In this document: positions 26,804 through 36,586 of the stretch, piece by piece | Layout: each line of letters opens with the position of its first letter | Position numbering within the stretch: the first letter of the stretch is position 1 | Origin: Lysobacter arseniciresistens ZS79 | Lineage (GTDB): Bacteria; Pseudomonadota; Gammaproteobacteria; Xanthomonadales; Xanthomonadaceae | Direction: 5' to 3' | Assembly: GCF_000768335.1 (NCBI RefSeq) | Contig: NZ_AVPT01000001.1 | Location: 124,001-188,000 of the forward strand | DNA: 64,000 bases | Notes under the pieces: model-generated | The model's input: only the letters and a program-made list of their open reading frames with translations | Databases searched by the model: none | Told to the model about the DNA's origin: nothing | Program-made: the position numbers and the translations under genes

Positions 26804-28063
26804 ATGCACCGCGCATCCGCCCCCACCACCTGGCCCGCCTCCGTCCGCGACCGGCTCGAGCACCTAGTGATCGACGCCGACGACCACCTCGACGCCGCCT
26901 GGCGCCGGCTCGACACCCGCCTGGGCCGCAACCAGCCCCGCCACCTCGCCGCCTACCGCGGCTATGCGGACGAGCGCGGCGCCGAGCTGTTCGGCCGGGT
27001 GCTGGCGGAGAAGCCGCAGGGCGGCCCGGAGGACGACGCCAGCTGGTGGGACAACCTGCTCGACACCTACCGCCGCTTCGAGAGCGACGAGGTGCCGGGC
27101 ATCAAGCTGGAGGCGCGGTTCCGCGGCGCCCGGGTCGACGCGATCAGCGACCACGAGGGCTACTACACCGCCGCCATCCCGCTCGACGGAGCCGCCGCGG
27201 CGCCCACCGACGCGCTGTGGGAGAACGCCATCGTCACCCTCGACGACGGCACCCTGGCCACGCCGCAGCCGGTGCTGCAGGTCCGCGCCGACGCCGGTTT
27301 CGGGATCATCTCCGACATCGACGACACCGTGCTGCAAAGTTCGATCACCGACTGGAAGACCGCGGCACAACTGACCTTCCTGCACAACGCGCGCACCCGC
27401 AAGCCGCTGGCCGGCGTCGCCCGGTTGTACCAGGCACTGCAGGAAGGCGCCGACCGCAGCGGCCGCCACCCGGTCTTCTACGTGTCCTCCTCGCCGTGGA
27501 ACCTCTACGACCTGCTGGAGGATTTCATGGACCTCAACGCGATCCCGTGCGGGCCGATCTTCCTGCGCGACCTCGGCACCGACACCGGCAAGTTCATCAA
27601 GACCGAGGGCCACGGCCACAAGCTGGAACGCGCACGCACGTTGATCCAGCGCTTCCCCGCCCTGCGCTGGGTGCTGCTGGGCGACTCCGGCCAGGCCGAC
27701 GCCGAGCTCTACGCCGAGGCCGCCCGCGAGTTCGGCGAGCGCATCGCCGCCATCTACATCCGCGACGTCGACCCCGGCGCCGACTCACCACTGGACCTGA
27801 AGGTCGACGGCTTCATCGAGAAAGTCGCCGGCACGTCGGTCCCGATGCTGCGCAGCCGCGACAGCCTCGCGATCGCCGAGCATGCCGCCGGGCTGGGCCT
27901 GATCGACCCAGCGCGGATCCCCGGGATCACCGCCGAGGTGCGCCGCGACCACGCCCGGCCGACCCTCGGCGAGGCCGCGGCGGACGAGGCGAAAGAGCAG
28001 GTCAAGGGGCAGCTGGAGGATGCGGTCGACGCCGCCACCGGTGGCGCAAAGCCCCCGGGGTGA
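26804..28063 (+). CDS. App1-type phosphatidate phosphatase-like protein (DUF2183)
   Basis: 419 residues. Residues about 165-330 are the App1 catalytic domain of the HAD superfamily: nucleophile motif DIDDTV (Asp171, Asp173), FYVSSSPWNLYDLLEDFMD, KTEGHGHKLERARTLIQRFP and LLGDSGQADAELY. Yeast App1 dephosphorylates phosphatidic acid; bacterial relatives have no proven substrate. The N-terminal 160 residues include a beta-rich part typical of this group. The last 40 residues are charged and helical. No signal peptide, so cytoplasmic. It begins one base after the AarF stop, so a joint role of kinase-like protein and phosphatase at the membrane is likely, but the reaction is a guess. Confidence 0.85.
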   Translation: MHRASAPTTWPASVRDRLEHLVIDADDHLDAAWRRLDTRLGRNQPRHLAAYRGYADERGAELFGRVLAEKPQGGPEDDASWWDNLLDTYRRFESDEVPGIKLEARFRGARVDAISDHEGYYTAAIPLDGAAAAPTDALWENAIVTLDDGTLATPQPVLQVRADAGFGIISDIDDTVLQSSITDWKTAAQLTFLHNARTRKPLAGVARLYQALQEGADRSGRHPVFYVSSSPWNLYDLLEDFMDLNAIPCGPIFLRDLGTDTGKFIKTEGHGHKLERARTLIQRFPALRWVLLGDSGQADAELYAEAAREFGERIAAIYIRDVDPGADSPLDLKVDGFIEKVAGTSVPMLRSRDSLAIAEHAAGLGLIDPARIPGITAEVRRDHARPTLGEAAADEAKEQVKGQLEDAVDAATGGAKPPG

Positions 28064-28109
28064 CGCTCGGCTAAAATGGCGGGCTCCCACGTCCGGCCCC
28101 GCTTCCGCA

Positions 28110-28919
28110 ATGTCATCCGCCTTCGGCACCGAAACCGTGCTCGACGTCCGCCACTGGACCGACGACTACTTCAGCTTCACCACCACCCGCGACTCCGGCT
28201 TCCGGTTCGACAACGGCCAGTTCGTGATGATCGGCCTGCCGGTCGCGCAGCCCGACGGCAGCAGCAAGCCGTTGCTGCGCGCCTACTCGATCGCCAGCGC
28301 CAACTGGGAGGAGCAGCTGGAGTTCTTCAGCATCAAGGTGCCGGACGGTCCGCTGACCTCGCGGCTGCAGCACATCAAGGCCGGCGACACCGTCCTGCTG
28401 GGCCGCAAGCCCACCGGCACCCTGCTGATCCATGACCTGCACCCCGGCCGCAACCTGTACCTGCTGGGTACCGGCACCGGCTTCGCGCCGTGGCTGTCGG
28501 TGATCAAGGACCCGGAAACCTACGAGCGCTTCGAGCGGGTGATCCTGTGCCACGGCGTGCGCCGCGCCGCGGACCTGGCCTACCGCGACTACATCGAGAA
28601 GGAGCTGCCGCACCACGAGTTCCTCGGCGAACTGATCGGCGACAAGCTGCGGTACTTCCCGGCCGTCACCCGCGAGGATTTCACCTACGGGGGCCGCGAC
28701 CACCGTGGCCGCATGACCGACATGATGGCGACCGGGCAGATGATGCAGCACCTCGGCATCGAGCCGCTGGACCCGGAGCACGACCGCGCGATGATCTGCG
28801 GCAGCCCGCAGATGCTGGCCGACTTCCGCGCCCTGCTCGACGGCCGCGGCTTCACCGCCGCGCCGCGCATCGGCACGCCGGGGCAGTACGTGTTCGAGCG
28901 GGCGTTCGTCGAGAAGTAG
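28110..28919 (+). CDS. fpr: Ferredoxin/flavodoxin--NADP+ reductase
   Basis: 269 residues, FAD enzyme exchanging electrons between NADPH and ferredoxin or flavodoxin in the cytoplasm. Seen: FAD-binding LLRAYSIAS and [15 protein letters not shown]-binding [25 protein letters not shown] and MICGSPQML, and a C-terminal FERAFVEK matching bacterial Fpr proteins, whose chain ends near the flavin. Length (about 260) is normal. I start at the ATG 28110; the longer reading from 28020 overlaps the App1 gene in another frame. It often answers oxidative stress and supports iron-sulfur repair, although no regulatory site is seen here. Confidence 0.92.
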   Translation: MSSAFGTETVLDVRHWTDDYFSFTTTRDSGFRFDNGQFVMIGLPVAQPDGSSKPLLRAYSIASANWEEQLEFFSIKVPDGPLTSRLQHIKAGDTVLLGRKPTGTLLIHDLHPGRNLYLLGTGTGFAPWLSVIKDPETYERFERVILCHGVRRAADLAYRDYIEKELPHHEFLGELIGDKLRYFPAVTREDFTYGGRDHRGRMTDMMATGQMMQHLGIEPLDPEHDRAMICGSPQMLADFRALLDGRGFTAAPRIGTPGQYVFERAFVEK

Positions 28920-29037
28920 ACGTTGCCGCGGTTGTCAACGGGTTCCCGCTCCCGTTGCCTGCCGCCACAATCGGCCGCCCCGCCGGTGCCGCACGCGCCG
29001 GCGGACTCGATACCGCAAAAGGCAGGCCGAACCCGCA

Positions 29038-31383
29038 ATGTCCGATATCTCTCCCCAGCTCGCCGCCCAGATCGCCCGCACCATCGCCGGCGAAATCGAC
29101 GCCCGCCCCGAGCAGGCGCAGGCCGCGATCGCGCTGCTCGACGAGGGCGCGACGGTGCCGTTCATCGCCCGCTACCGCAAGGAAGTCACCGGCGGCCTGG
29201 ACGACACCCAGCTGCGCAACCTCGAAGTGCGCCTGGGCTACCTGCGCGAGCTGGAGGACCGCCGCGCCGCGGTGCTGGCCAGTATCGACGAGCAGGGCAA
29301 GCTGACCGACGAGCTGCGCGCCGACATCGCCGCCGCCGACACCAAATCGCGGCTGGAAGACCTGTACCTGCCGTACAAGCCCAAGCGCCGGACCAAGGCG
29401 CAGATCGCCCGCGAGGCCGGGCTGGAGCCGCTGGCCGACGGCCTGCTGGGCGACCCGTCGCTGGCGCCGGAGGAACTCGCCGCCGGTTTCGTCGACGCCG
29501 ACAAGGGCGTGGCCGACACCAAGGCCGCGCTCGACGGCGCCCGCGCGATCCTGATGGAGCGCTGGGGCGAGGACGCCGCGCTGGTCGGCGAGCTGCGCAG
29601 CTGGCTCAACGACGTGGGCGTGATCCGCGCGCGCGCCGCCGAGGGCAAGGAGGCCGAGGGCGCCAAGTACCGCGACTACTTCGACCACGCCGAGTCGCTG
29701 GCGAAGATCCCCTCGCATCGCCTGCTGGCGCTGTTCCGCGCCCGTCGCGAGGAGATCCTGTTCCTCGACCTGGAGCCCGGCGCCGACGCCGACGCCGGCC
29801 ACCTGCAGGCCACCGGCCGGGTCGCCCACCACGCCGGCATCCGCGACGCCGCGCGCCCGGCCGACAAGTGGCTGATGGACGGCTGCCGGCTAGCGTGGAA
29901 GGCCAAGCTGCACCTGCACCTGATGCTCGACCTGTTCGGCCAGGCCCGGGAGAAGGCCGAAGCCGAGGCGATCGCGGTGTTCGGCGACAACCTCAAGGAC
30001 CTGCTGCTGGCCGCGCCCGCCGGCCCACGCGCAGTGCTCGGGCTCGACCCCGGCCTGCGCACCGGCGTCAAGGTCGCCGTGGTCGACCGCACCGGCAAGC
30101 TGGTCGACACCGACACCATCTACCCGCACCAGCCGCGCAACCAGTGGGATGCCTCGCTGCACACGCTGGCGGCGCTGTGCCGCAAGCATTCGGTCGAACT
30201 GGTCGCGATCGGCAACGGCACCGCCAGCCGCGAGACCGACAAGCTCGCCGGCGACCTGGTCAAGCTCGTGCCGGAGCTGAAGCTGCAAAAGATCGTCGTC
30301 AGCGAGGCCGGTGCCTCGGTGTACTCGGCGTCGGAGTTGGCGGCGAAGGAATTTCCCGAGCTGGATGTCTCGCTGCGCGGCGCGGTGTCGATCGCCCGCC
30401 GCCTGCAGGACCCGTTGGCCGAGCTGGTCAAGATCGAGCCGAAGGCCATTGGTGTCGGCCAGTACCAGCACGATGTCGACGGCTTCCGGCTGGCGCGCGC
30501 GCTCGACGCGAAAGTGGAGGACTGCGTCAACGCGGTCGGCGTGCACGTCAATACCGCCTCGGCCGCCCTGCTCTCGCGCGTGTCCGGCCTGTCCTCGACG
30601 GTGGCCGAGAACATCGTCGTCTACCGCGATGCCAACGGCGCGTTCAAGAGCCGCAAGGAGCTGTTGAAGGTGCCGCGGCTGGGCGACAAGACCTTCGAGC
30701 AGTGCGCGGGCTTCCTGCGCATCGCCGACGGCGACCAGCCGCTGGACGCCTCCTCGGTACACCCGGAGGCCTACCCGGTGGTCGAACGCATCGTGCGCGA
30801 CTGCGGCCGCGAGGTGAAGCAGCTGATCGGCGACGCCGGCTTCCTGCGCGGCGTCCGGCCGGAGCAGTACACCGACGACCGGTTCGGCGTGCCGACCATC
30901 CGCGACATCCTGAAGGAGCTGGAGAAGCCCGGCCGCGACCCGCGCCCGGAGTTCAAGGCCGCGCGCTTCGCCGACGGGGTCGAGGAGATCAAGGACCTGA
31001 AAGTCGGGATGGTCCTGGAGGGCGTGGTCAGCAACGTCGCCGCGTTCGGCGCGTTCGTCGACATCGGCGTGCACCAGGACGGGCTGGTCCACATCTCCGC
31101 GCTGGCCGACCGCTACGTCAAGGACCCGCGCGAGGTGGTCAAGGCCGGCGACGTGGTCAAGGTGAAGGTGTTGGAGGTGGACATCCCGCGCAAGCGCATC
31201 GCGCTGACGTGCCGCCTCGACGACACCGCGCCGGCACCGCGCGGCGAGCGTGACCGCGACGGCGGCCGGGGGAACCCGCGCGGAAACCCGCGGCCGCAAG
31301 GCGGCGGCCCGCGCGCCAACAGCGCCCCGCCCGCCAACAATGCGCTCGCCGCCGCCTTCGCCAAGGCGAAAAGCGGCGGCTGA
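29038..31383 (+). CDS. tex: Tex family RNA-binding transcription accessory protein
   Basis: 781 residues with the full Tex order: helical N-terminal domain ([20 protein letters not shown]), YqgF-like RNase H fold ([19 protein letters not shown]), helix-hairpin-helix region ([20 protein letters not shown]) and one S1 domain ([20 protein letters not shown], then [16 protein letters not shown]). The last 45 residues are Arg/Gly/Asn-rich and disordered. Tex binds nucleic acid and affects transcription and virulence genes in several pathogens. Stands alone; start ATG follows a weak AAAGGCAGG. Confidence 0.95.
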   Translation: MSDISPQLAAQIARTIAGEIDARPEQAQAAIALLDEGATVPFIARYRKEVTGGLDDTQLRNLEVRLGYLRELEDRRAAVLASIDEQGKLTDELRADIAAADTKSRLEDLYLPYKPKRRTKAQIAREAGLEPLADGLLGDPSLAPEELAAGFVDADKGVADTKAALDGARAILMERWGEDAALVGELRSWLNDVGVIRARAAEGKEAEGAKYRDYFDHAESLAKIPSHRLLALFRARREEILFLDLEPGADADAGHLQATGRVAHHAGIRDAARPADKWLMDGCRLAWKAKLHLHLMLDLFGQAREKAEAEAIAVFGDNLKDLLLAAPAGPRAVLGLDPGLRTGVKVAVVDRTGKLVDTDTIYPHQPRNQWDASLHTLAALCRKHSVELVAIGNGTASRETDKLAGDLVKLVPELKLQKIVVSEAGASVYSASELAAKEFPELDVSLRGAVSIARRLQDPLAELVKIEPKAIGVGQYQHDVDGFRLARALDAKVEDCVNAVGVHVNTASAALLSRVSGLSSTVAENIVVYRDANGAFKSRKELLKVPRLGDKTFEQCAGFLRIADGDQPLDASSVHPEAYPVVERIVRDCGREVKQLIGDAGFLRGVRPEQYTDDRFGVPTIRDILKELEKPGRDPRPEFKAARFADGVEEIKDLKVGMVLEGVVSNVAAFGAFVDIGVHQDGLVHISALADRYVKDPREVVKAGDVVKVKVLEVDIPRKRIALTCRLDDTAPAPRGERDRDGGRGNPRGNPRPQGGGPRANSAPPANNALAAAFAKAKSGG

Positions 31384-31426
31384 GCCACAGGCCATGACAG
31401 GACGGTGGCGCGCGACGGCTCGTACG

Positions 31427-31864
31427 TCAGTGCGCCGTCGGCCGCGATACCTGCTGCACCACCTCACCGGTGGTGCGGTCGTGGCCGGCCAGGGCGATAT
31501 CGGCCTGCGAGACGATCCCGCACACCGCGCCGCGGTCGTCCACCACCACCACCCGGCGGATCTGGTTCTGCTCCATCGCCTGCGCGCAGTCGGCCAGCGA
31601 AGCGGTGTTCTGGACGGTGGTGACCGGCGAGCTCATGCAGTCGGACGCGCAGGCGCTGGCGGTGTCGCGGCCTTCGGCGACCATCCGCACGGCGATGTCG
31701 CGGTCGGTCACCACGCCGACCGGGCGGCCAGAATCGCGGCTGTCCACTACCGGGATCTCGCCGCAGTCGTTCTCCACCATCATCCGCGCGACGTCGCGCA
31801 GGGGGGTGTCGCCGGTGCAGCAGGCCGGGTTGGCGGTCATCACGCGGTCAAGGTTCGTGTTCAT
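31427..31864 (-). CDS. CBS-domain pair protein
   Basis: 145 residues made of two CBS motifs: VMTANPACCTGDTPLRDVAR with IPVVDSRDSGRPVGVVTDRD, and CMSSPVTTVQNTASLADCAQ with VVVVDDRGAVCGIVSQADIA. Such pairs bind adenine nucleotides and act as energy sensors. No output domain is attached, so it must act on a partner protein. Five cysteines is a high number for the family. ATG 31864 has GGAGTTTCC before it; the longer frame is not needed. Convergent with tex. Confidence 0.88.
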   Translation of the reverse strand: MNTNLDRVMTANPACCTGDTPLRDVARMMVENDCGEIPVVDSRDSGRPVGVVTDRDIAVRMVAEGRDTASACASDCMSSPVTTVQNTASLADCAQAMEQNQIRRVVVVDDRGAVCGIVSQADIALAGHDRTTGEVVQQVSRPTAH

Positions 31865-32044
31865 GGAAACTCCATGGGGTCGGGGGAGCCCCCACCCTGC
31901 CGCCGCGGCAGTTGCGGAGACGTGAACCATCTGTCCCAACCTGCCGGTTCGACGTTTGCACCGCGTTACCCGTGCCTTTGGTCATGGTGGACGCAAATGC
32001 CGTTGCGGTAGGCTTCGGGTTCCTTTCGAGCAGGTTCCCGTCCG

Positions 32045-34282
32045 ATGAAGCATCCCCTCGCCCTGGCGCTCGCCGTCGCGCTGACCACCAGTCTCGCCGC
32101 GTGCGCCCAGTCCGACGCCAATCCGCAGGCCGATACCGCCGTGACCGCCGACTCCAGCAATCCGTTTTTCACCGAAAGCCAACTGCCGCTGCACTACCCG
32201 CGGTTCGACCAGATCAAGGACAGCCACTTCGGCCCGGCCTTCGATCGCGGCATGGCCGAGCACCTGAAGGAAGTCGAGGCGATCGCCAACAACAGCGAGC
32301 CGGCGACGTTCGAGAACACCATCATCGCGCTGGAGAAGTCCGGCGACATCCTGTCGCGCACCGCGTCGGTGTTCTTCAGCCTGGTCGGCGCCGATACCAA
32401 CGACGCGCGCAAGGCGCTGCAGGCCGAGTACGCGCCCAAGCTGTCGGCCCACCGCGACGCGATCTCGCTGAACCCCGAGCTGTTCGAGCGCATCGAGTCG
32501 CTGTACGAGCGCCGCAACGAGCTGGGCCTCGACGCCCAGGGCGTGCGCCTGGTCGAGCGCTACCACACCGATTTCGTCCGCGCCGGCGCCAAGCTGTCCG
32601 ACGCCGACAAGGCCCGCCTGAAGGAGATCAACGGCGAGCTGGCCAAGCTCGGCACCACCTTCAGCCAGAACGTGCTGGCCGAGGTGAACGACTCGGCCGT
32701 CGTGGTCGACACCGTCGAGGAGCTGGCGGGGCTGTCCGAGCAGGCCATCACCGCCGCCGCCGAGGCCGCCAAGGAGCGCGGCCTGGACGGCGAGTACGTG
32801 ATCGCCCTGCAGAACACCACCGGCCAGCCGCCGAACACCTACCTGGAAGACCGCGCCCTGCGCGAGCGCATCCACAAGGCCTCGGTCGCCCGTGGCAGCC
32901 GCGCCAACAAGTGGGACAACACCGGCATCGTGTCCGACGTGGTCAAGCTGCGCATCGAGAAGGCGAAGATGCTCGGCTACCCGACCTACGCCGCCTACGT
33001 GCTGGCCGACGAGACCGCGCAGACGCCGGAAGCCGTCAACGCCATGCTCAACCAGCTGGCGCCGGCCGCGGTCGCCAACGCGAAGGCCGAGGCCGCCAAG
33101 CTGCAGGCGATGATCGACAAGGAGCAGGCCGCCAAGGGCGAGCCGAGCTTCAAGCTGGAGCCGTGGGACTGGGCCTACTACGCCGAGAAGGTCCGCCAGG
33201 CCGAGTACAACTTCGACGAGAACCAGCTCAAGCCGTACTTCGAAATGAAGAACGTGCTGGAAAACGGCGTGTTCTACGCCGCCAACCAGCTCTACGGCCT
33301 GAGCTTCAAGCAGCGCACCGACCTGCCGGTCTACCACGAGGACGTCACCGTCTACGACGTGTTTGACAAGGACGGCAGCCAGCAGGCGATCTTCATCTTC
33401 GACCCTTACCAGCGCGCGTCCAAGCGCGGCGGCGCGTGGATGAACTCCTACGTCGACCAGTCGGAGCTGACCGGCAACCTGCCGGTGGTGGCCAACCACC
33501 AGAACATCCCCAAGCCGGCCGACGGCAAGCCGACCCTGCTGACCTGGGACGAAGTCACCACGATGTTCCACGAGTTCGGCCACGCGCTGCACGGCCTGTT
33601 CTCGGACGTGAAGTACCCGTACTTCTCGGGCACCGCCGTGCCGCGTGACTTCGTCGAGTTCCCGTCTCAGGTCAACGAAATGTGGGCCGACTGGCCGAGC
33701 GTGCTGGCCAACTACGCCAAGCACCACGAGACCGGCGAGCCGATGCCGCAGGAACTGCTGGACAAGGTGCTGGCCAGCGCCCAGTTCAACCAGGGCTTCG
33801 CCACCACCGAGTACCTCGGCGCGGCGATGCTGGACCAGAGCTGGCACCAGCTGGCGCTGGAGGACGTGCCGGAGGCCGCGGGCGTGATGGACTTCGAGGC
33901 CAGGGCGCTGGCCGCCAACGGCACCGACTTCGCGCCGGTGCCGCCGCGCTACAAGACCCCGTACTTCAGCCACATCATGGGTGGCTACGCGGCCGGCTAC
34001 TACGCCTACATCTGGTCCGAGGTGCTGGACGCCAACACCGTCCAGTGGATCAAGGACAACGGCGGCCTGACCCGCGAGAACGGCGACCACTTCCGCAGCG
34101 CGCTGCTGTCGCAGGGCGGCAGCAAGGATGCGTTGCAGCTGTTCCGCGACTTCACCGGCCACGAGCCGCGCATCGAGCCGCTGCTGGTGCGCCGCGGCCT
34201 GAACGCCCCGGTGGCCGACGACGCCGCGGTGCCGGATGCGCCGAAGGCCACCAAGCCGGACGCGACCAAGCCGTCGAACTGA
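32045..34282 (+). CDS. dcp: M3-family zinc peptidyl-dipeptidase (Dcp-like), lipoprotein
   Basis: 745 residues. The lipobox LAAC (Cys20) after a hydrophobic N-terminus predicts an envelope lipoprotein. The M3 zinc site is HEFGH at 509-513 (MFHEFGHALHGLF) with the third ligand expected in VEFPSQVNEMWADWP. Family blocks FFEMKNVL-like (YFEMKNVLENGVFYAANQLY) and AGYYAYIWSEVLDA are present. It should remove dipeptides from the C-termini of peptides in the periplasm. The last 25 residues are a Lys/Pro/Ala tail. A strong terminator follows, so it is a single-gene unit. Confidence 0.93.
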   Translation: MKHPLALALAVALTTSLAACAQSDANPQADTAVTADSSNPFFTESQLPLHYPRFDQIKDSHFGPAFDRGMAEHLKEVEAIANNSEPATFENTIIALEKSGDILSRTASVFFSLVGADTNDARKALQAEYAPKLSAHRDAISLNPELFERIESLYERRNELGLDAQGVRLVERYHTDFVRAGAKLSDADKARLKEINGELAKLGTTFSQNVLAEVNDSAVVVDTVEELAGLSEQAITAAAEAAKERGLDGEYVIALQNTTGQPPNTYLEDRALRERIHKASVARGSRANKWDNTGIVSDVVKLRIEKAKMLGYPTYAAYVLADETAQTPEAVNAMLNQLAPAAVANAKAEAAKLQAMIDKEQAAKGEPSFKLEPWDWAYYAEKVRQAEYNFDENQLKPYFEMKNVLENGVFYAANQLYGLSFKQRTDLPVYHEDVTVYDVFDKDGSQQAIFIFDPYQRASKRGGAWMNSYVDQSELTGNLPVVANHQNIPKPADGKPTLLTWDEVTTMFHEFGHALHGLFSDVKYPYFSGTAVPRDFVEFPSQVNEMWADWPSVLANYAKHHETGEPMPQELLDKVLASAQFNQGFATTEYLGAAMLDQSWHQLALEDVPEAAGVMDFEARALAANGTDFAPVPPRYKTPYFSHIMGGYAAGYYAYIWSEVLDANTVQWIKDNGGLTRENGDHFRSALLSQGGSKDALQLFRDFTGHEPRIEPLLVRRGLNAPVADDAAVPDAPKATKPDATKPSN

Positions 34283-34304
34283 TCGACCGGCCACGCAGTA
34301 CCCG

Positions 34305-34335
34305 AACCGCCCGGAGTGATCCGGGCGGTTTTTTA
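34305..34335 (+). terminator. Rho-independent terminator of dcp
   Basis: AACCGCCCGG, loop AGTGAT, CCGGGCGGTT and then four further T: a perfect 10-bp stem with T tail 22 bases after the dcp stop. Confidence 0.92.
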
Positions 34336-34420
34336 CTAGCGCGTCAACCAGCAGCCCCGTGCTTCGCTGCGGACGGGCGGCCCGAACCGTTGCGCCACAG
34401 CCCGCCCATGGCCGGGCCGG

Positions 34421-34804
34421 TCAATCGGCCGCGAAGGCGATCGTCGTCATCAGCGCGTTCTCGGCCTGGCGGGAGTCGAGCCGGGTGTGCTGGACCACGA
34501 TCGGCACGTCGGACTCGATCACGCTCGCGTAGGGCACGTCGGCCGGGATCGGCTCGGGGTCGGCCAGTTCGTTGAACCGCAGGTGGCGCGTGCGGCGCGG
34601 TTCGATCGTCAGCGTGTACGGCCCGGCCGGCCCGCGGTCCTCGAAGTAGACGGTGATGCTCACCTGTGCGGGCTGGCCGCCGGCGTTGAGGATGCAGCAG
34701 GTCTCGTGGCTGGCCATCTGTGGCTCGGGGCCGTTGCTCCAGCCCGGGATGTAACCCTCGGCGATCGCCCAGCGGGTGCGGCCGATGGCGGTGTGGCTGC
34801 TCAT
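34421..34804 (-). CDS. Sensory-rhodopsin-transducer-like protein (ASRT family)
   Basis: 127 residues, closely resembling the soluble transducer of Anabaena sensory rhodopsin. Shared blocks are IGRTRWAIAEGYIPGWSNGP, SHETCCILN, YTLTIEPRRTRHLRFNEL, ADPEPIPADVPYASVIESDV and PIVVQHTRLDSRQAENAL. The family is an all-beta tetramer that binds its rhodopsin, and possibly DNA or small ligands. No rhodopsin gene is in the window, and most ASRT relatives live in organisms without one, so the light link is doubtful here. It begins inside the last codons of the upstream lipoprotein gene (ATGA overlap, 34801-34804), so both are made together. That partner is the main clue to its job. Confidence 0.88.
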   Translation of the reverse strand: MSSHTAIGRTRWAIAEGYIPGWSNGPEPQMASHETCCILNAGGQPAQVSITVYFEDRGPAGPYTLTIEPRRTRHLRFNELADPEPIPADVPYASVIESDVPIVVQHTRLDSRQAENALMTTIAFAAD

Positions 34805-35721
34805 TGCGTGCTGTCCGTGGGGGCGCCGGCGACGCTCGACGGGGCCGGCGCGGTGCTGAACAGCTCGCGGTACGCCGGCGCCACGTGCGGCCGCAGCACC
34901 GCAGCTGGTATTTCGACCGCGTGCATGCCGTCCGAGTACGGGCCGACCTGGTACGGCGCGAACACAAAGCGCAGCGCGGTGATGCGGCCGGCGTCGTCCA
35001 CCACCGGTTCGAAATCGGCGAAGTTCGAGGGCTTCGGCTCGGTGCCGGCGTCGATCATGCGACCGGTGGTGCGGACCAGTTCGCTGCGCTGGGCCGGGTC
35101 CAGCCCGCCGGCATCGGCGCGTTGGGACAGCTCGGTATGCAACTGCTCGCGGGCGTATGCGGCGATGTTCGCCCAGCCCGCCTCGCCAGCCACCAGCGTG
35201 TCGGCGGTCAGGCGCTCCTGCGTGCCAGGCAACCACACGAACCGCTCCATCAGCGGCATGCCGTGAGCGCCGCCGGTATACATGCTGCCGTCGGCCGCGT
35301 AGGCAACCACGTTCGGGCCGTCGGCCAGCTCGGTGAAGCTCAGAGACAGGTCGTACAGGGTGGAACCCTCGCTGCCCTCGCCCGCCGGCTCGCGCTGGCT
35401 GCGCGCCTCGACCGCCTGCATCAGCTCGGCGCGGGCGGCATCGGCGTAGGCCTTCAGGTCCGCGGCGAGCGCCGGGTACTGGTCGGCCGACTGCGGGTAG
35501 GTGATGCCGATGATGTAGTCGGCGGTCGTGACGGAGACGTCTTCCAGTTCGACCGGCGTGACCGGGGCCGGCACGTCGCCCGGCGGCGGCCCCGCCGGTG
35601 CGGGCGCCGCGGTGCCGGCCACGCCGTCAGTCGCGCCATCGGTGCCCGGAGACCGGTCGCAGGCGACCAGCGCCGACAGCACCAGCGCGAGGCCCGCGCC
35701 CTTCAAGTTCAAATGTTTCAT
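34801..35721 (-). CDS. DUF3298/DUF4163 lipoprotein
   Basis: 306 residues. Lipobox LSALVAC near residue 20, then a Pro/Ala/Gly linker to about residue 60. The folded part resembles the DUF4163-DUF3298 pair seen in PdaC/RsiV-type extracytoplasmic proteins: YIIGITYPQSADQYPALAAD, YDLSLSFTELADGPNVVAYA, MYTGGAHGMPLMERFVW and LRFVFAPYQVGPYSDGMHAV. In some relatives this module binds lysozyme, in others it precedes a deacetylase; here it stands alone. The chosen start (MKHLNLKG) follows GGGGCGGACCG. It is coupled to the rhodopsin-transducer-like gene by a 4-base overlap. Confidence 0.85.
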   Translation of the reverse strand: MKHLNLKGAGLALVLSALVACDRSPGTDGATDGVAGTAAPAPAGPPPGDVPAPVTPVELEDVSVTTADYIIGITYPQSADQYPALAADLKAYADAARAELMQAVEARSQREPAGEGSEGSTLYDLSLSFTELADGPNVVAYAADGSMYTGGAHGMPLMERFVWLPGTQERLTADTLVAGEAGWANIAAYAREQLHTELSQRADAGGLDPAQRSELVRTTGRMIDAGTEPKPSNFADFEPVVDDAGRITALRFVFAPYQVGPYSDGMHAVEIPAAVLRPHVAPAYRELFSTAPAPSSVAGAPTDSTQ

Positions 35722-35790
35722 CGGTCCGCCCCTGCTCATTGGGCGCGACCATATCGCCGCCGGCGTGATGCCCGGATGCAGGCGCGCGGG

Positions 35791-36504
35791 CTACCAGTCG
35801 GTGCGTTGCGGCAGCAGCCCGCGCAGCTCGGCGTCGGTCAGGTTGCGCCACTGGCCGATCTTCAGCCGGCCCAGCTTGACGTTGCCGATCCGCACCCGCA
35901 CCAGCTGCTTGACCCGGTAACGGAAGTGCGCGGCCATCAGCCGGATCTGCCGGTTGAGCCCCTGCACCAGCACGATCCGGAAGCCGAAGCGGCCCAGCTT
36001 GCCGGTCCTGCACGGCAGGGTCATCTGGCCGTGCACCGGCACGCCCTTCGCCATCGCGCGCAGGAAATCGGGCGTGACCTCGTTGTTGACCGCGACGAGG
36101 TACTCCTTCTCCAGCTTGTTCTCGGCGCGCAGGATCTCGTTGACGATGTCGCCGTTGCTGGTCAGCAGGATCAGGCCCTCGGAGTCCTTGTCGAGCCGGC
36201 CGATCGGGAAGATCCGCCGCTCGTGCCCGACGAAGTCGACGATGTTGTCCTTGACCCCGGACTCGGTCGTGCAGACCACCCCGACCGGCTTGTTCAGCAC
36301 GATGTAGACGTGCTGCTTCTGGCCCTTGGCGGCCGTGCGCACGCGCAGCGGCTGGCCGTCGATGCGGACCTCGTCGCCCTCGCCCACCTCGGAACCGACC
36401 CGGCCGCGGAGGCCGTTGATGGTCACCCGTCCCTCGGCGATCAGGCGGTCGGCCTCGCGCCGGGAGCAGTAGCCGGTTTCGCTGATGTGTTTGTTGAGGC
36501 GCAT
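35791..36504 (-). CDS. rluF: 23S rRNA pseudouridine synthase RluF
   Basis: 237 residues. The S4 RNA-binding domain (MRLNKHISETGYCSRREADR) is followed by an RsuA-type catalytic domain with YIVLNKPVGVVCTTE and the active-site Asp in IGRLDKDSEGLILLTSNGDI. NRQIRLMAAHFRYRVKQLVR and RVRIGNVKLG follow. RluF makes pseudouridine at U2604 (and weakly U2605) of 23S rRNA. The domain order and the NRQIRLM block favour RluF over RluB/RluE. The upstream in-frame ATG at 36543 adds only a Pro/Arg stretch, so MRLNKH is taken as start. Confidence 0.9.
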   Translation of the reverse strand: MRLNKHISETGYCSRREADRLIAEGRVTINGLRGRVGSEVGEGDEVRIDGQPLRVRTAAKGQKQHVYIVLNKPVGVVCTTESGVKDNIVDFVGHERRIFPIGRLDKDSEGLILLTSNGDIVNEILRAENKLEKEYLVAVNNEVTPDFLRAMAKGVPVHGQMTLPCRTGKLGRFGFRIVLVQGLNRQIRLMAAHFRYRVKQLVRVRIGNVKLGRLKIGQWRNLTDAELRGLLPQRTDW

Positions 36505-36543
36505 GCGGGACGGGGGTCGCGGGGGGCGCACAGGCTGGCACAA

Positions 36544-36574
36544 GGCCCGCCGGTTGGCGAGTCCGGCGGGGGCC
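36544..36574 (-). terminator. GC hairpin behind the GNAT gene
   Basis: GGCCCGCCGG, nine-base loop, CCGGCGGGGGCC (one unpaired G). It lies between the GNAT stop and the rluF start on the same strand. No T tail, so it is a weak terminator or an RNA stabiliser. Confidence 0.45.
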
Positions 36575-36586
36575 GTTGCGTTGCGC

